Assembly (NCBI RefSeq): GCF_014652655.1
Contig: NZ_BMZF01000009.1
Location: forward strand, 55,021 to 119,020
DNA length: 64,000 nucleotides
Direction of reading: 5' to 3'
Source of the DNA: Paramylibacter ulvae
GTDB lineage: Bacteria > Pseudomonadota > Alphaproteobacteria > Rhodobacterales > Rhodobacteraceae
This document shows, piece by piece, positions 28,629-38,198 of this stretch. The translations under genes were made by a program, and so were the position numbers. The notes below the pieces were generated by a model. The model was not told the DNA's origin. It worked only from the letters and a program-made list of their open reading frames with translations, and searched no databases. How positions within the stretch are numbered: the first letter of the stretch is position 1; every line of letters begins with the position of its first letter.

Positions 28629-28670
28629 TTTCGCTGTGAGAGATTTTCTCGCTCTCAGAGCTTGAAAAAC

Positions 28671-28703
28671 CAAACAAAAAAGGCCCCGCAAATGCGAGGC
28701 CTT
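28671..28703 (-). terminator. rho-independent terminator of pnp
   Basis: On the minus strand AAGGCCTCGC and GCGGGGCCTT pair around a short ATTT loop (with one bulged base), followed by seven T residues. It lies 27 bases after the pnp stop. Confidence 0.92.
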
Positions 28704-28729
28704 CCTAATTTTCAGAGTTTTCGAAAACC

Positions 28730-30862
28730 TTAGTCTTCTTTTTTCTCCGCGGCGATTTCTTCGCCTGTTTCTTGATCGACAACTTTCATAGACAAGCGCA
28801 CTTTGCCGCGGTCATCAAAGCCCATCAATTTCACTTTTACTTTTTGGCCTTCTTTCACCAAATCGTTGGGGTGGTTTACACGCTCGTTCGCCATTTGGGA
28901 TACGTGCACCAGACCGTCACGTTTACCAAAGAAGTTTACGAATGCGCCGAAATCCATCACCTTGACCACGGTGCCAGTGTAGACTGTGCCCACCTCTGGT
29001 TCTGCGGCGATTGACATGATCATTTCGCGGGCTTTTTCGATTTGCTCGCCGTTTGAAGATGCAATCTTGATCACGCCGTCGTCGTTAATGTCGACTTTGG
29101 CGCCTGATACTTCACAGATTTCACGGATAACCTTGCCGCCAGAACCAATCACTTCGCGGATTTTTTCTGGGTTGATCTGGATGGTTTCAATGCGCGGTGC
29201 ATGTTCAGAGAAGGAACCCGCCTCTGTCAGTGCATTCGACATTTCACCAAGGATGTGCAAACGGCCATCTTTGGCCTGTGCCATCGCTTTTTCCATGATT
29301 TCAGGTGTGATACCCGCGACCTTAATATCCATTTGCAAAGATGTGATACCGTTTTCAGTACCCGCAACTTTGAAATCCATATCGCCAAGGTGGTCTTCGT
29401 CGCCCAAGATATCTGTCAAAACAGCATATTCGCCGTTTTCTTCCAAGATCAAGCCCATGGCAACACCCGCAACAGGTGCGCGCAATGGAACACCCGCATC
29501 CATCATGGACAAAGAGCCACCACAAACAGACGCCATTGATGACGAGCCGTTTGATTCAGTGATCTCTGATACCACGCGGATTGTGTATGGGAATTCGGTT
29601 GCTGGTGGCAAAACCGCCTGCAATGCGCGCCATGCCAATTTACCGTGACCGATTTCACGACGACCTGGGCCCATCATACGACCACATTCACCAACGGAAT
29701 ATGGAGGGAAGTTATAGTGCAACAAGAATGGTGAGCGGTATGTACCGTTCAGCGCGTCGATCATTTGTTCATCATCGCCTGTGCCCAATGTAGTCACAAC
29801 CAAGCCTTGCGTTTCACCGCGTGTGAACAATGCAGAACCGTGTGTCCGTGGCAAAACGCCAGTTTCAGAAACGATTTGGCGCACAGTTGACAGATCACGG
29901 CCATCGATACGCTTGCCCGTTTTCACGATGTCACCGCGAACAACCTCTGCTTCGAGCTTTTTCATGCAAGAACCAAGGTTCGCATCTTCGAGCTGTTCTT
30001 CTGTAAGCGCTTCTTTGATGGTTTCGCGTGCCGCAGAAATTGCAGCGGTGCGTTCTTGTTTGTCTGTGTTTGCGAATGCAGCACGAACAGCCTTTTCACC
30101 AGCTTTTTTCACAACAGCGTACAGATCGGAATAATCTGGCGCTTGGAAATCAAATGGTTCTTTAGCAGCGTCTTCGGCCATGTCGATAATCATATCGATC
30201 ACAGGCTGAATTTGTGCGTGAGCAAAGTTAATCGCGCCCAGCATTTCAGATTCTGACAATTCGTATGCTTCTGATTCAACCATCATCACAGCGTCTTTGG
30301 TGCCGGCAACAACAAGATCCAGACGTTGTTCTGGTTTGTTGCGGATATCGTGCATATCATCAACAGTTGGGTTCAAGATGTAATCGCCATCTTCAAAACC
30401 AACGCGACATGCGCCGATTGGGCCACGGAACGGTGCGCCTGACAATGTCAGCGCCGCAGATGCCGCGATCATTGCAACCATGTCTGGGTCATTGACCAGA
30501 TCGTGTGACAATACGGTCAATGTCACCTGTGTTTCATGTTTGAAACCGGGTACGAACAATGGACGAATTGGGCGGTCGATCAAACGTGCGGTAAGTGTTT
30601 CTTTTTCTGTTGGACGCGCTTCGCGTTTGAAAAAGCCACCTGGGATTTTACCCGCAGCGTAATATTTTTCTTGGTAATTCACAGTCAGCGGGAAGAAATC
30701 CATTCCCGGCTTTTCTTTCTTGGCGAAAACCACCGCAGCCAAAACAGATGTTTCGCCCAATGTGGCGATAACGGTGCTGTCAGCTTGGCGGGCAATCTTG
30801 CCTGTTTCCAGTGTTAGGGTTTCTTCGCCCCACTGGATTGATTTTTTAACTTCGTTAAACAT
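28730..30862 (-). CDS. pnp: polynucleotide phosphorylase
   Basis: A 710-residue 3'-5' exoribonuclease that uses phosphate to degrade RNA; part of the RNA degradosome. Two RNase PH domains (about residues 10-230 and 325-545), a KH domain ([13 protein letters not shown]) and a C-terminal S1 domain ([27 protein letters not shown]) are in the standard order. It follows rpsO as in most proteobacteria, but a terminator lies between them. Its leader contains three consecutive hairpins (30889-30967). Confidence 0.97.
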   Translation of the reverse strand: MFNEVKKSIQWGEETLTLETGKIARQADSTVIATLGETSVLAAVVFAKKEKPGMDFFPLTVNYQEKYYAAGKIPGGFFKREARPTEKETLTARLIDRPIRPLFVPGFKHETQVTLTVLSHDLVNDPDMVAMIAASAALTLSGAPFRGPIGACRVGFEDGDYILNPTVDDMHDIRNKPEQRLDLVVAGTKDAVMMVESEAYELSESEMLGAINFAHAQIQPVIDMIIDMAEDAAKEPFDFQAPDYSDLYAVVKKAGEKAVRAAFANTDKQERTAAISAARETIKEALTEEQLEDANLGSCMKKLEAEVVRGDIVKTGKRIDGRDLSTVRQIVSETGVLPRTHGSALFTRGETQGLVVTTLGTGDDEQMIDALNGTYRSPFLLHYNFPPYSVGECGRMMGPGRREIGHGKLAWRALQAVLPPATEFPYTIRVVSEITESNGSSSMASVCGGSLSMMDAGVPLRAPVAGVAMGLILEENGEYAVLTDILGDEDHLGDMDFKVAGTENGITSLQMDIKVAGITPEIMEKAMAQAKDGRLHILGEMSNALTEAGSFSEHAPRIETIQINPEKIREVIGSGGKVIREICEVSGAKVDINDDGVIKIASSNGEQIEKAREMIMSIAAEPEVGTVYTGTVVKVMDFGAFVNFFGKRDGLVHVSQMANERVNHPNDLVKEGQKVKVKLMGFDDRGKVRLSMKVVDQETGEEIAAEKKED

Positions 30863-30888
30863 GTATCGTTTCCTAACGAGGGAGCACT

Positions 30889-30967
30889 CCTTGGCCTTCC
30901 AAGGTCTCCCGATCTAAATGGTGGCCCCATTGCCACCGACCTCAATCCTATTTCATGTGCCGAGGTC
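30889..30967 (-). promoter_or_regulatory. structured leader of pnp (three stem-loops)
   Basis: Three adjacent inverted repeats precede the pnp ATG: CCTTGG/CCAAGG (30889-30904), GGTGGC/GCCACC (30920-30937) and GACCTC/GAGGTC (30938-30967). In enterobacteria pnp is autoregulated through RNase III cleavage of a leader stem; an analogous role here is inferred. The rest of the 397-base gap 30863-31259 holds the rpsO terminator and one doubtful small ORF. Confidence 0.5.
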
Positions 30968-31071
30968 AAAGCATCACGTCTCAGATAGGCGGGCGTATAC
31001 AGGGAAAACACCTCTATGGGAAGGGGTGTGAATTTTGATGGTATATTTTGAAGGAAAAAGGCGAATACGGA

Positions 31072-31164
31072 ATGCCCAATGATATTAAAAAGCAGAAAAT
31101 GGGAATAGTACCGAATTTGAATATCGGCACATGGTTGGATGAGAAAACAGATTGGAACATCTAG
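31072..31164 (+). CDS. candidate 30-residue ORF between rpsO and pnp
   Basis: A short open frame opposite to its neighbours: ATG CCC AAT GAT start, 30 codons, TAG stop, with AAGGAAAAAGG about 10 bases before the ATG. The product is polar (PNDIKKQK, then IVPNLNIGTWLDEKTDW) with no recognisable domain. A short overlapping frame begins at 31038. It may be chance; only the ribosome binding site and its place in an otherwise long gap support it. Confidence 0.25.
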   Translation: MPNDIKKQKMGIVPNLNIGTWLDEKTDWNI

Positions 31165-31199
31165 CGCTACCGCGCTCTGGGCGGTTTCATATAACCCAT

Positions 31200-31231
31200 A
31201 AAAAACGCCCGCTCAAAAGAGACGGGCGTTG
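31200..31231 (-). terminator. rho-independent terminator of rpsO
   Basis: On the minus strand AACGCCCG and CGGGCGTT pair around an 11-base loop, followed by TTTTTT. It separates rpsO from pnp, so pnp needs read-through or its own promoter. Confidence 0.92.
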
Positions 31232-31259
31232 ATCGTTTGATACGAATGTATCGTAACGT

Positions 31260-31529
31260 TTAGCGGCGGATGCCAAGGCGTTTAATCAAGTCTTGGTAAC
31301 GCGCTTCGTCTTTGCCACGTGTGTAGTCCAACAGTTTACGACGCAGCGCAACCATTTTCAAAAGACCACGACGTGAGTGGTTGTCTTTCTTGTTGGTTTT
31401 AAAGTGCTCTGTCAGTGTTGAAATACGTGATGTCAGGATCGCAACTTGAACTTCGGGTGAACCAGTGTCGCCCGGTTTTGTTGCATATTCTTTTATCAAT
31501 TCAGCTTTACGCTCTGGTGTTATCGACAT
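31260..31529 (-). CDS. rpsO: 30S ribosomal protein S15
   Basis: An 89-residue primary 16S rRNA-binding protein of the small subunit platform. The sequence is canonical throughout: [36 protein letters not shown] and the C-terminal [12 protein letters not shown]. It is encoded upstream of pnp, with an AAGGAG-type site before the ATG. Confidence 0.98.
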   Translation of the reverse strand: MSITPERKAELIKEYATKPGDTGSPEVQVAILTSRISTLTEHFKTNKKDNHSRRGLLKMVALRRKLLDYTRGKDEARYQDLIKRLGIRR

Positions 31530-31655
31530 CGGGGTCTCCTTAAAAGGTTAGCGTTATGGCGCAATCCGGGATGTCGTCCAGAAAGGCCCTTGGAGTATCC
31601 AAAATGAATCGGATTTGCGGCATATAGTGTGGATTGCGCTAAATTGAAAGCGGAA

Positions 31656-32534
31656 TCATTTTTGTACGGTCTGTGGGCGTTTGCGCGTCAGCACAATCAA
31701 GTTTGATATGAACAACACGCCAATCACCAATCCGCCACCGATCAATGCAGATGTATGGGGTTCTTCTCCGATCACGAACCAGACCAATAATGGTGCAAGA
31801 ACGGATTCCAGTAATATGATGACCGCCACCTCGGCGGATGGAATGTATCGTGGGCCGATGGCCAGCATTGCCGTGCTGATCGCAATGAAAACACCGCCAT
31901 GTAAAATTACAAAAATCCAATCATCATTGGGGACGTTGAACGGTTGGCTAAACGGGATTAACAAAATACCACACGCCAGATATGCCACCGCCGCCATCGG
32001 CACCATCGATACCGATTTTTTCTGTCGTGCCACGGTCAGGCCAAGCGAAAATATCGCCGCCACGCCCAATGCCGCCAGATCACCCCAAATATTGCTGCCT
32101 TCTTGGCCAAGCGAGCCATAGCCGATGATGATAAGTCCGATCATAACCAACCCGATGGTCCATGCCATGCGTTTGCTGATGCGTTCACCCATTAACAGCC
32201 AGCTATAAAAAGCGGCGAACACGGGCAGGGAAGAGATGATGAATACAGTGTTGGCAACGGTGGTCAGGCGCACCGACAGGACGAATAAAATCGACGCACC
32301 AGCGGCACATACGGCATAGATTAAACCAGCCTTGCCCGCGGCGCGAATGGCTTTGAGTGTTTGACCGCGATGTAATATCAACATCGCAATCAACATCACC
32401 CCACCGCACAGCACATTGCGCCACATGGTGACGGTCATTGTACTGGCATCAATCAGGCGCACAAACAGCGCATCTGGCACGATACAAAGCACGCCAAATA
32501 CGGTAATTAACAAGCCTTTGGTTTGATCATTCAT
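31656..32534 (-). CDS. DMT-family transporter (EamA type)
   Basis: A 292-residue membrane protein with ten hydrophobic segments in two EamA repeats (LLITVFGVLCIVPDALFVR opens the first, WGDLAALGVAAIFSLGLTV the second). The cargo is unknown. It sits between truB/DUF1643 and rpsO, breaking the ancestral truB-rpsO linkage, and is divergent from the alpha/beta hydrolase with a 79-base gap. Confidence 0.88.
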   Translation of the reverse strand: MNDQTKGLLITVFGVLCIVPDALFVRLIDASTMTVTMWRNVLCGGVMLIAMLILHRGQTLKAIRAAGKAGLIYAVCAAGASILFVLSVRLTTVANTVFIISSLPVFAAFYSWLLMGERISKRMAWTIGLVMIGLIIIGYGSLGQEGSNIWGDLAALGVAAIFSLGLTVARQKKSVSMVPMAAVAYLACGILLIPFSQPFNVPNDDWIFVILHGGVFIAISTAMLAIGPRYIPSAEVAVIILLESVLAPLLVWFVIGEEPHTSALIGGGLVIGVLFISNLIVLTRKRPQTVQK

Positions 32535-32613
32535 GGCGCCAGACTTCGGCGATTATCCGCAAGGAGTAAAGCCATTATTTGCGTGGCTTGATTATTAGTG
32601 CTTGGATAGGTTC

Positions 32614-33531
32614 ATGAAACAATTGCTGGCAATGTTTTTGATCGTTTGGGCGACAAGCGTTGGCGCGGATGAATTTGAAATTCATACGGCGGGGGAATTT
32701 GGCCAGCTTGCAGGCACATTTTATCAGGCAAGTGACGACGCACCTGTTTTGTTAATTATTCCCGGATCAGGTCCGATAAATCGTGATGGACAAAAACCCC
32801 CCGCACTTGGGCTGGGTGTGTATCACAAAATGGCGAATGAAATGGCGTCGCGGGGTATTTCAACGCTGCGCATTGATAAGCGCGGCAGTTATGGCTCCGC
32901 AGGTGCGATTCGCAACGACGATGATTTGCGCATTGCAGGATATGCAAATGACGTGCGCGTCTGGATTGATCGCATTGCGCGTAATCGCTGTGTTTGGGTG
33001 CTAGGCCATTCAGAGGGGGGATTGGTCGCATCTGTTGCGATGCGCCAATCCGATGCAAATGTCTGTGGCGTGATTTTGGCGGCGTCCGCAGGGCGCGAAA
33101 TTGATCTGGTGCTGCACGATCAATTGACCCGCTACACCCGTAGCAAACGGATTTTGCGCAAAATCGAGGGGGCGATCGATGCGATGAAACGCGGAGAATT
33201 GGCGGATCAAGACGATATTCCCATTACGCTACGCGATTTATTTTCACCCGTGAACCAAGCCTATTTCATTGATTGGATGACATATGATCCGATTGCGGTG
33301 GTGGAAAGCCTGACGATACCAATTCTGATCATTCAAGGTGACACGGATGTGCGGATTAAACCCAAAGATGCACGCAACCTCGCACGCTCATTACCCCATG
33401 CGACATTGCGTATTTTTGACGGCGTCAATCATGTGTTTCAGGAAACGGATTTAACGTTCCCGCCGTCATCCTTGCCGTTGTCGCCCTTGGTAATGGATGA
33501 AATTTCTCATTTTATCTTAAGCGGGGGTTAA
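32614..33531 (+). CDS. secreted alpha/beta hydrolase
   Basis: A 305-residue alpha/beta-hydrolase-fold esterase-like protein with a signal peptide (MKQLLAMFLIVWATSVGA). The oxyanion strand VLLIIPGSGPINRDG, the nucleophile elbow GHSEGG, the acid region IQGDTDVRI and the terminal His in DGVNHVF form a complete catalytic set. An ATG four codons earlier (32602) is less likely than 32614, which starts the signal peptide after GGATAGG. The substrate is unknown. Its stop overlaps convergent DUF1643 by 4 bases. Confidence 0.87.
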   Translation: MKQLLAMFLIVWATSVGADEFEIHTAGEFGQLAGTFYQASDDAPVLLIIPGSGPINRDGQKPPALGLGVYHKMANEMASRGISTLRIDKRGSYGSAGAIRNDDDLRIAGYANDVRVWIDRIARNRCVWVLGHSEGGLVASVAMRQSDANVCGVILAASAGREIDLVLHDQLTRYTRSKRILRKIEGAIDAMKRGELADQDDIPITLRDLFSPVNQAYFIDWMTYDPIAVVESLTIPILIIQGDTDVRIKPKDARNLARSLPHATLRIFDGVNHVFQETDLTFPPSSLPLSPLVMDEISHFILSGG

Positions 33532-34034
33532 TCCCAGCTTTCCAATTCTTTGGCGTAACCGATGTAAAGAGGGTGTTTTGGATGCCCTGCCTTGGACAGC
33601 CCCAAATGGGTAAGCGGGCGCGATTGTGCGCGTAACAACCGTTCCACGATCTCGCCGCGTCCCAAGTGTTCACCGTGCGTACCCCAGGCACAAATCACCG
33701 TATCCGCCCATGCGGCACCATCCAAAATGGTGGCGTCGTTATGGACCCCAACTGGATCGGATTGCGCACGCATATCGCGTGGGTCGGTGGCACGATATGC
33801 GAAAATATTTGTGACCCGAAACGCCCCAAACCCAAGGGCGCGTGCACGCCGTTCACAGCGTTCCACGGTGGGATCATTTTGCACCTCTGTCGCGGTGGAT
33901 GGGTTGAGCATTACGAACAATGCGCGTTTGCCCGCTTCATCCCACACCCTCGTCAACGCGTAACGATATTGTTCGCAATCGGAATAGATCGCAATCGATG
34001 GGGCATCGCCCTTGGTGTGGCTTCGGGTGATCAT
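33528..34034 (-). CDS. DUF1643 domain protein
   Basis: A 168-residue cytoplasmic protein. The block [10 protein letters not shown] followed by NDPTVERC and [13 protein letters not shown], then CAWGTHG and a C-terminal GHPKHPLY, is the DUF1643 signature, a family with no established function. Its start overlaps the truB stop by 4 bases (ATGA), so it is translationally coupled to the tRNA modification gene. Confidence 0.88.
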   Translation of the reverse strand: MITRSHTKGDAPSIAIYSDCEQYRYALTRVWDEAGKRALFVMLNPSTATEVQNDPTVERCERRARALGFGAFRVTNIFAYRATDPRDMRAQSDPVGVHNDATILDGAAWADTVICAWGTHGEHLGRGEIVERLLRAQSRPLTHLGLSKAGHPKHPLYIGYAKELESWD

Positions 34035-34939
34035 GCGGGAACGAAGACGCGGTTGGGGTGCAATTCACCCGCCTTGTAAACGCCCACGGCAATGGGTTCG
34101 CCGTTACAGGCCACCCATGCCTCGTCGCCGTAATCCAAATTGGATGCGATCACCAATGCAGGGTTGCCATTGCGCAGCTTTGCCGCCGCCTCTGGTGTGC
34201 ATGAAAGCTGTTCCAGATCATGCAGTCCCGTTTCCATCGGCAATAAATGATCGCGAAGAGCAGGATCTTTGGCTAGATTTTCGATGGTTTCAAGCGTGAT
34301 GCAATCGGACAATTCAAACGGGCCAGACCAAATGCGGCGCAGCGATTTCACGTGACCATAACAGCCAAGTGCCGCGCCCAGATCACGGGCGATGGATCGC
34401 ACATATCCACCCTTGCCACAGACCATTTCAAGCGTGACGTGATCCGCATCATCGCGTGATACAATTCGTAATTCTTCGACGAATAGGGGGCGGGGCTGAA
34501 TTTCAAAATCATCACCATCACGCGCCAATTTATATGCACGCTGTCCATCAATTTTCACAGCTGAAAATTTGGGTGGGATTTGCATGATGTCGCCAGTGAA
34601 TTGAGCCAGTGCCGCACGGATGTCATCATCGCTGGGGCGTAGGTTTGATTGTGCGATCACTTCGCCTTCTTCGTCATCGGTGTTGGTCGCCTGACCTAGG
34701 CGCACGATGAATGTGTAGGCCTTGGTCGCATCGGTGATGTAGGGCACGGTTTTTGTCGCCTCGCCCAAGGCTATGGCCAGTACACCCGTTGCATCGGGAT
34801 CAAGCGTGCCGGCATGGCCAGCTTTTTGTGCATTCATTGCCCATTTTACCTTGTTCACCATCGCGCTTGATGTAATGCCGCTTGGTTTATCAACCACCAA
34901 CCAGCCATCCACGCGATCACCTTTTTTACGCCGTGCCAT
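34031..34939 (-). CDS. truB: tRNA pseudouridine(55) synthase
   Basis: A 302-residue enzyme making pseudouridine 55 in the T-loop of nearly all tRNAs. The catalytic Asp47 lies in [13 protein letters not shown], after the KPSGITS loop; later [19 protein letters not shown] is typical. It belongs to the ancient rbfA-truB-rpsO-pnp neighbourhood. Its start overlaps the end of the sulfotransferase gene by 14 bases. Confidence 0.96.
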   Translation of the reverse strand: MARRKKGDRVDGWLVVDKPSGITSSAMVNKVKWAMNAQKAGHAGTLDPDATGVLAIALGEATKTVPYITDATKAYTFIVRLGQATNTDDEEGEVIAQSNLRPSDDDIRAALAQFTGDIMQIPPKFSAVKIDGQRAYKLARDGDDFEIQPRPLFVEELRIVSRDDADHVTLEMVCGKGGYVRSIARDLGAALGCYGHVKSLRRIWSGPFELSDCITLETIENLAKDPALRDHLLPMETGLHDLEQLSCTPEAAAKLRNGNPALVIASNLDYGDEAWVACNGEPIAVGVYKAGELHPNRVFVPA

Positions 34940-35684
34940 TTTTTACCAATTCTTGTTTGCGTTTATCCCAATATGCCGACACTTCGTCGAACACTTGGAA
35001 ATCCATGGGGTAAATATCGATCAACATGTCTTCGATTTCTGGGACAATCAATTTATTTGGATCGACGGTTTTGTTCGAAATATTGCGTCGTGGTACATCG
35101 TACATCGCTTGTGCAAAATCAGGCGCGATATCGTGCATTAACGGTGGCAATTGCCAAATCATTCCTTCCAGCGTGATCACGTTGAAATTAAACGGAGTGA
35201 CCTGTTTCAACCGCAACAATTGTGGTTTCCAATGCCAATTTGGTTTGTGTTTGGTTTTGGGATCAAAGGTTTTCTGGATATATTGTAACACGCGGACACA
35301 GTTTTCTTGGTGGGTGTCGATGTTATCGTCCGCGTTCAAATCGATCAAGTTACGGCGCAAGATGCTGCGCTGAACTTTGCTGTCACTGCCCATTATTTTA
35401 TCGAAATAGAGCGATGTGAAACGATCAATCGGATTGCGAATAATAATGAATTTATGCGTGGCGGCCATAATTTCATCATTGCTTGATGCTGTCGCAAGAA
35501 TGTTTTGATCGTCATCGCGCCCATCCAAATTGCGCAATACATGGTTCATATATGTACAGCCGCATTTGGTGATTTGGCGATAAAGGATCGGATAGCGATA
35601 GGTTGTGGTCAGCTTCTTACCATAATTTGGTGGCGGCGAGGCATCATGAAAACGTGCAAGCGATCGAATCTGACGGGTCAGCAT
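34926..35684 (-). CDS. sulfotransferase family 2-like protein
   Basis: A 252-residue protein resembling carbohydrate/sulfotransferase family 2: the 5'-phosphosulfate loop is [13 protein letters not shown] (about residues 38-50) and the 3'-phosphate strand is [16 protein letters not shown] (79-94). Such enzymes transfer sulfate from PAPS to sugars or lipids. It is wedged between rbfA (6-base gap) and truB (14-base overlap), genes normally adjacent, so it is expressed with ribosome maturation genes without an obvious functional link. No signal peptide is evident. The acceptor is unknown. Confidence 0.8.
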   Translation of the reverse strand: MLTRQIRSLARFHDASPPPNYGKKLTTTYRYPILYRQITKCGCTYMNHVLRNLDGRDDDQNILATASSNDEIMAATHKFIIIRNPIDRFTSLYFDKIMGSDSKVQRSILRRNLIDLNADDNIDTHQENCVRVLQYIQKTFDPKTKHKPNWHWKPQLLRLKQVTPFNFNVITLEGMIWQLPPLMHDIAPDFAQAMYDVPRRNISNKTVDPNKLIVPEIEDMLIDIYPMDFQVFDEVSAYWDKRKQELVKNGTA

Positions 35685-35690
35685 ATCGGA

Positions 35691-36095
35691 TTATTCGTCG
35701 TCTGTTGCGATGTCTTTGACAACCTTGTCTTGGGACAACAGGCGGCGCGTTTCGTCCAAATTGTCAAAAGTCGTATCTAAAACGAACTTTAGCTTTGGGG
35801 AAAATTTCAACGTCACGGCCTTGTTCATCGCACGGCGAATTTCATAGGTGTTGCGGTTAAGCGCAGCAATCACCGCCTCTGCATTGATACCACCAAGGGG
35901 CAACACAAACACAATCGCAGTTTTGAGATCGGGCGTTGGACGGACCTCGCCAACCGTGATGGATACATGGGCCAATTCTGGGTCATGGATGTCCCCACGT
36001 TGCAGCGTTTCTGCAACCGCACGGCGGATCAATTCGCCGACGCGTAATTGGCGTTGGCTTGGGCCTTCTGGTGAAAAATCGTTGCGTTTTGCCAT
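35691..36095 (-). CDS. rbfA: ribosome-binding factor A
   Basis: A 134-residue KH-like protein that binds pre-30S particles and aids 16S rRNA 5'-end maturation. SQRQLRVGELIRRAVAETL, the HVSITVGEVRPTPDLK strand and the basic MNKAVTLKFSPKLKFVLD are typical. The ATG at 36093-36095 follows AAGGA; an upstream in-frame start at 36119 lacks one. It is divergent from dapB (114 bases). Confidence 0.95.
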   Translation of the reverse strand: MAKRNDFSPEGPSQRQLRVGELIRRAVAETLQRGDIHDPELAHVSITVGEVRPTPDLKTAIVFVLPLGGINAEAVIAALNRNTYEIRRAMNKAVTLKFSPKLKFVLDTTFDNLDETRRLLSQDKVVKDIATDDE

Positions 36096-36209
36096 GGTGT
36101 GTATCCTTTTCGCGCCCATTTATGCGCTTTGGCGATCTATCGCAAGGCAGGCTTTGCCATTCGCGCAAACCCATTGTAAAGGATTTGCAGCAGAATTGGA
36201 GATTTAATC

Positions 36210-37019
36210 ATGTCAAATAAAACAGCGATTGCAATTGTGGGTGCATCAGGGCGCATGGGTCAGATGTTGATCAAGGCTGTTTTGGACAATGATAATGCCA
36301 CATTGGCGGGGGTCACAGAACGCGCTGGGCATGATTGGATTGGACAGGATTTGGGGCAATGCATGGGCGGGGCGCCGATTGGGGTGATCGTGTCGGATGA
36401 TCCTTTGGAAGTGTTTGCAAAATCCCAAGCAATCATTGATTTCACCGCACCAGCGGCCACAATTGCCCATGCTGAACTGGCAGCACAGGCACGCGCCGTG
36501 CATGTGATTGGCACGACGGGGTTTGCGCCGGATGATTTGAAAAAGCTATCCGCCGCTGCGCGTCATGCGCCGATCATTCGTGCGGGCAATATGTCATTGG
36601 GTGTGAACCTGTTGACCAAGTTAACCCAAAAAGTCGCACAAGCACTGGATGCAGATTTCGATATCGAAATTGTGGAATCACATCACAAACACAAGGTCGA
36701 TGCGCCATCAGGTACGGCATTGATGCTGGGCGAGGCCGCGGCGGCGGGGCGCGGCGTTACGTTGGATGATGTTTCCGATCGGGGTCGTGATGGCATTACG
36801 GGTGAGCGCAAACGTGGTGATATTGGATTTCATGCGATACGTGGCGGCGATGTTGTGGGCGAACATGATGTGATTTTTGCAGCAGATGGCGAACGGATTG
36901 TGCTGCGCCATTTGGCAACAGATCGCAATATATTCGCACGCGGCGCGGTCAAGGCCGCGTTATGGGGGCAGGACAAAGGCCCAGGTGAATATGATATGAT
37001 GGATGTGCTTGGACTTTAA
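36210..37019 (+). CDS. dapB: 4-hydroxy-tetrahydrodipicolinate reductase
   Basis: A 269-residue NAD(P)H-dependent reductase, the step after DapA in lysine/diaminopimelate synthesis. The dinucleotide loop GASGRMGQ (about 11-18) and the active-site stretch [15 protein letters not shown] with the catalytic His and Lys are clear. The stop overlaps the convergent unknown secreted protein by 4 bases. Confidence 0.97.
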   Translation: MSNKTAIAIVGASGRMGQMLIKAVLDNDNATLAGVTERAGHDWIGQDLGQCMGGAPIGVIVSDDPLEVFAKSQAIIDFTAPAATIAHAELAAQARAVHVIGTTGFAPDDLKKLSAAARHAPIIRAGNMSLGVNLLTKLTQKVAQALDADFDIEIVESHHKHKVDAPSGTALMLGEAAAAGRGVTLDDVSDRGRDGITGERKRGDIGFHAIRGGDVVGEHDVIFAADGERIVLRHLATDRNIFARGAVKAALWGQDKGPGEYDMMDVLGL

Positions 37020-37816
37020 TCCGCTATTTCATTCACCTTTTTGTAATCGGTGATGAATTTGTCAATCAACATGGTAAGCGCATCAAATTCATCCTGTTCA
37101 GGCTGTGCGGCATCAAACCCGCCAAAAGAAGCCCAAGTTGTACTGGCCAATTTCACCGACAAGTCGCGAGACAAAAGAACGGTTTGTTTCAACATTGCAG
37201 ACACACGCCATGTGCATCCGTTGGATTGTGTGCCAGAAAATGATGCGCTGAATTGGGGTTTCCCCGGTGTGTTTTCCAATTCTTCTTTGGTTAATATTGG
37301 AATGCCAGCCTTGGTCATCGCATCGGTGACGTAACCTTGTAATTGTTGGCCAAATTTACCGCCATCATCCGTTGGGCCGCGCACTCCGTCCAATTTGAAA
37401 TAAACCCCTGGTAGGTTTTTTAATGGTGCGAGCTTATCGCTGATTTCCATCTTTTCGTAATCGGGCGAGTCAGTGTACACCTGTAATTGTGGTGTTGTGG
37501 GTTGTTCGATTTGGTTGAAATTTGCGGGACAAACGATTGGGGTATCGGGATGAATTGGTGGTTGCCGTCGCGCCAGTGATACGCGATCCAATTCGTAAAA
37601 CACGCTTTGCGCGCGCGCGAAATCGGGTTCTTCGACAAGGCGGGTAATGAATGATCGTTGGGGGTTACACAGCCCATCATGCAGACAGGCCGCCAAATCA
37701 ATGCGGCTTTGTTCCCACATCAACCAAAACCGGTTTGTTTCGTTCTGTGCTTGTGTGGCGACAGCGGTGCATGAAAACACGCCAACAATCATCACCCTTA
37801 AAATAATATGTATCAA
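37016..37816 (-). CDS. secreted protein of unknown function
   Basis: A 266-residue protein with an N-terminal signal sequence (hydrophobic residues 3-20, cleavage near TQAQ). The mature part starts [22 protein letters not shown], has a proline-rich linker ([11 protein letters not shown]) and a second half with [26 protein letters not shown], which looks like an alpha/beta domain. Four cysteines in the mature part could form disulfides. A lipobox-like VFSC occurs but is weak. I do not recognise the family. It is convergent with dapB. Confidence 0.7.
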   Translation of the reverse strand: MIHIILRVMIVGVFSCTAVATQAQNETNRFWLMWEQSRIDLAACLHDGLCNPQRSFITRLVEEPDFARAQSVFYELDRVSLARRQPPIHPDTPIVCPANFNQIEQPTTPQLQVYTDSPDYEKMEISDKLAPLKNLPGVYFKLDGVRGPTDDGGKFGQQLQGYVTDAMTKAGIPILTKEELENTPGKPQFSASFSGTQSNGCTWRVSAMLKQTVLLSRDLSVKLASTTWASFGGFDAAQPEQDEFDALTMLIDKFITDYKKVNEIAD

Positions 37817-37932
37817 TGTCAGCCCCGTACAGTTGACTGACTTGTTAATTTAACAGTGTTTACGGTTGGTAAAATTCCGCCACTTTGCACAGAATGATTG
37901 CGCGGATTTGTTTTAAATTTGAACGCATCCAC

Positions 37933-38109
37933 TCAAAAATCGGAGGTGATGCCTTTTCTTTCCCAATCGCCAAATCGGGTTGGCTCGGGGCCTTCACGCC
38001 CGCCCAGCTCGGTGGCACGCGGTTTTGCGGTTTCCGCCGCTTTGCGCTCTGCTGCTTCGGTTAGGGCGCGTTTGGCCGCCGCTTTGATTTTTTCGTCTTT
38101 ATCGGTCAT
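37933..38109 (-). CDS. DUF1674 protein (SdhAF4-like)
   Basis: A 58-residue protein: a charged Ala/Lys/Glu-rich helix followed by the diagnostic C-terminus ELGGREGPEPTRFGDWERKG. DUF1674 includes the mitochondrial succinate dehydrogenase assembly factor 4, which binds flavinylated SdhA; bacterial copies are presumed to do likewise, though no sdh genes are in the window. The start at 38109 is set by the family length; the frame continues upstream without a good ribosome binding site. It is divergent from rsmB. Confidence 0.85.
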   Translation of the reverse strand: MTDKDEKIKAAAKRALTEAAERKAAETAKPRATELGGREGPEPTRFGDWERKGITSDF

Positions 38110-38198
38110 GCGTGCGATATAACCTGTCTTGCATTCATGCAAAAGCCCTGTTGTTGTCGCAACTGTTACGCTACAGGGTGCGTTGAAAGGAATATTCG

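Noticed and set aside
28637..28661. Inverted repeat GAGAG/CTCTC after the HNH gene as a terminator
   Set aside because: The stem is short and no T-run follows on the plus strand; the strong pnp terminator next to it explains most of the region.
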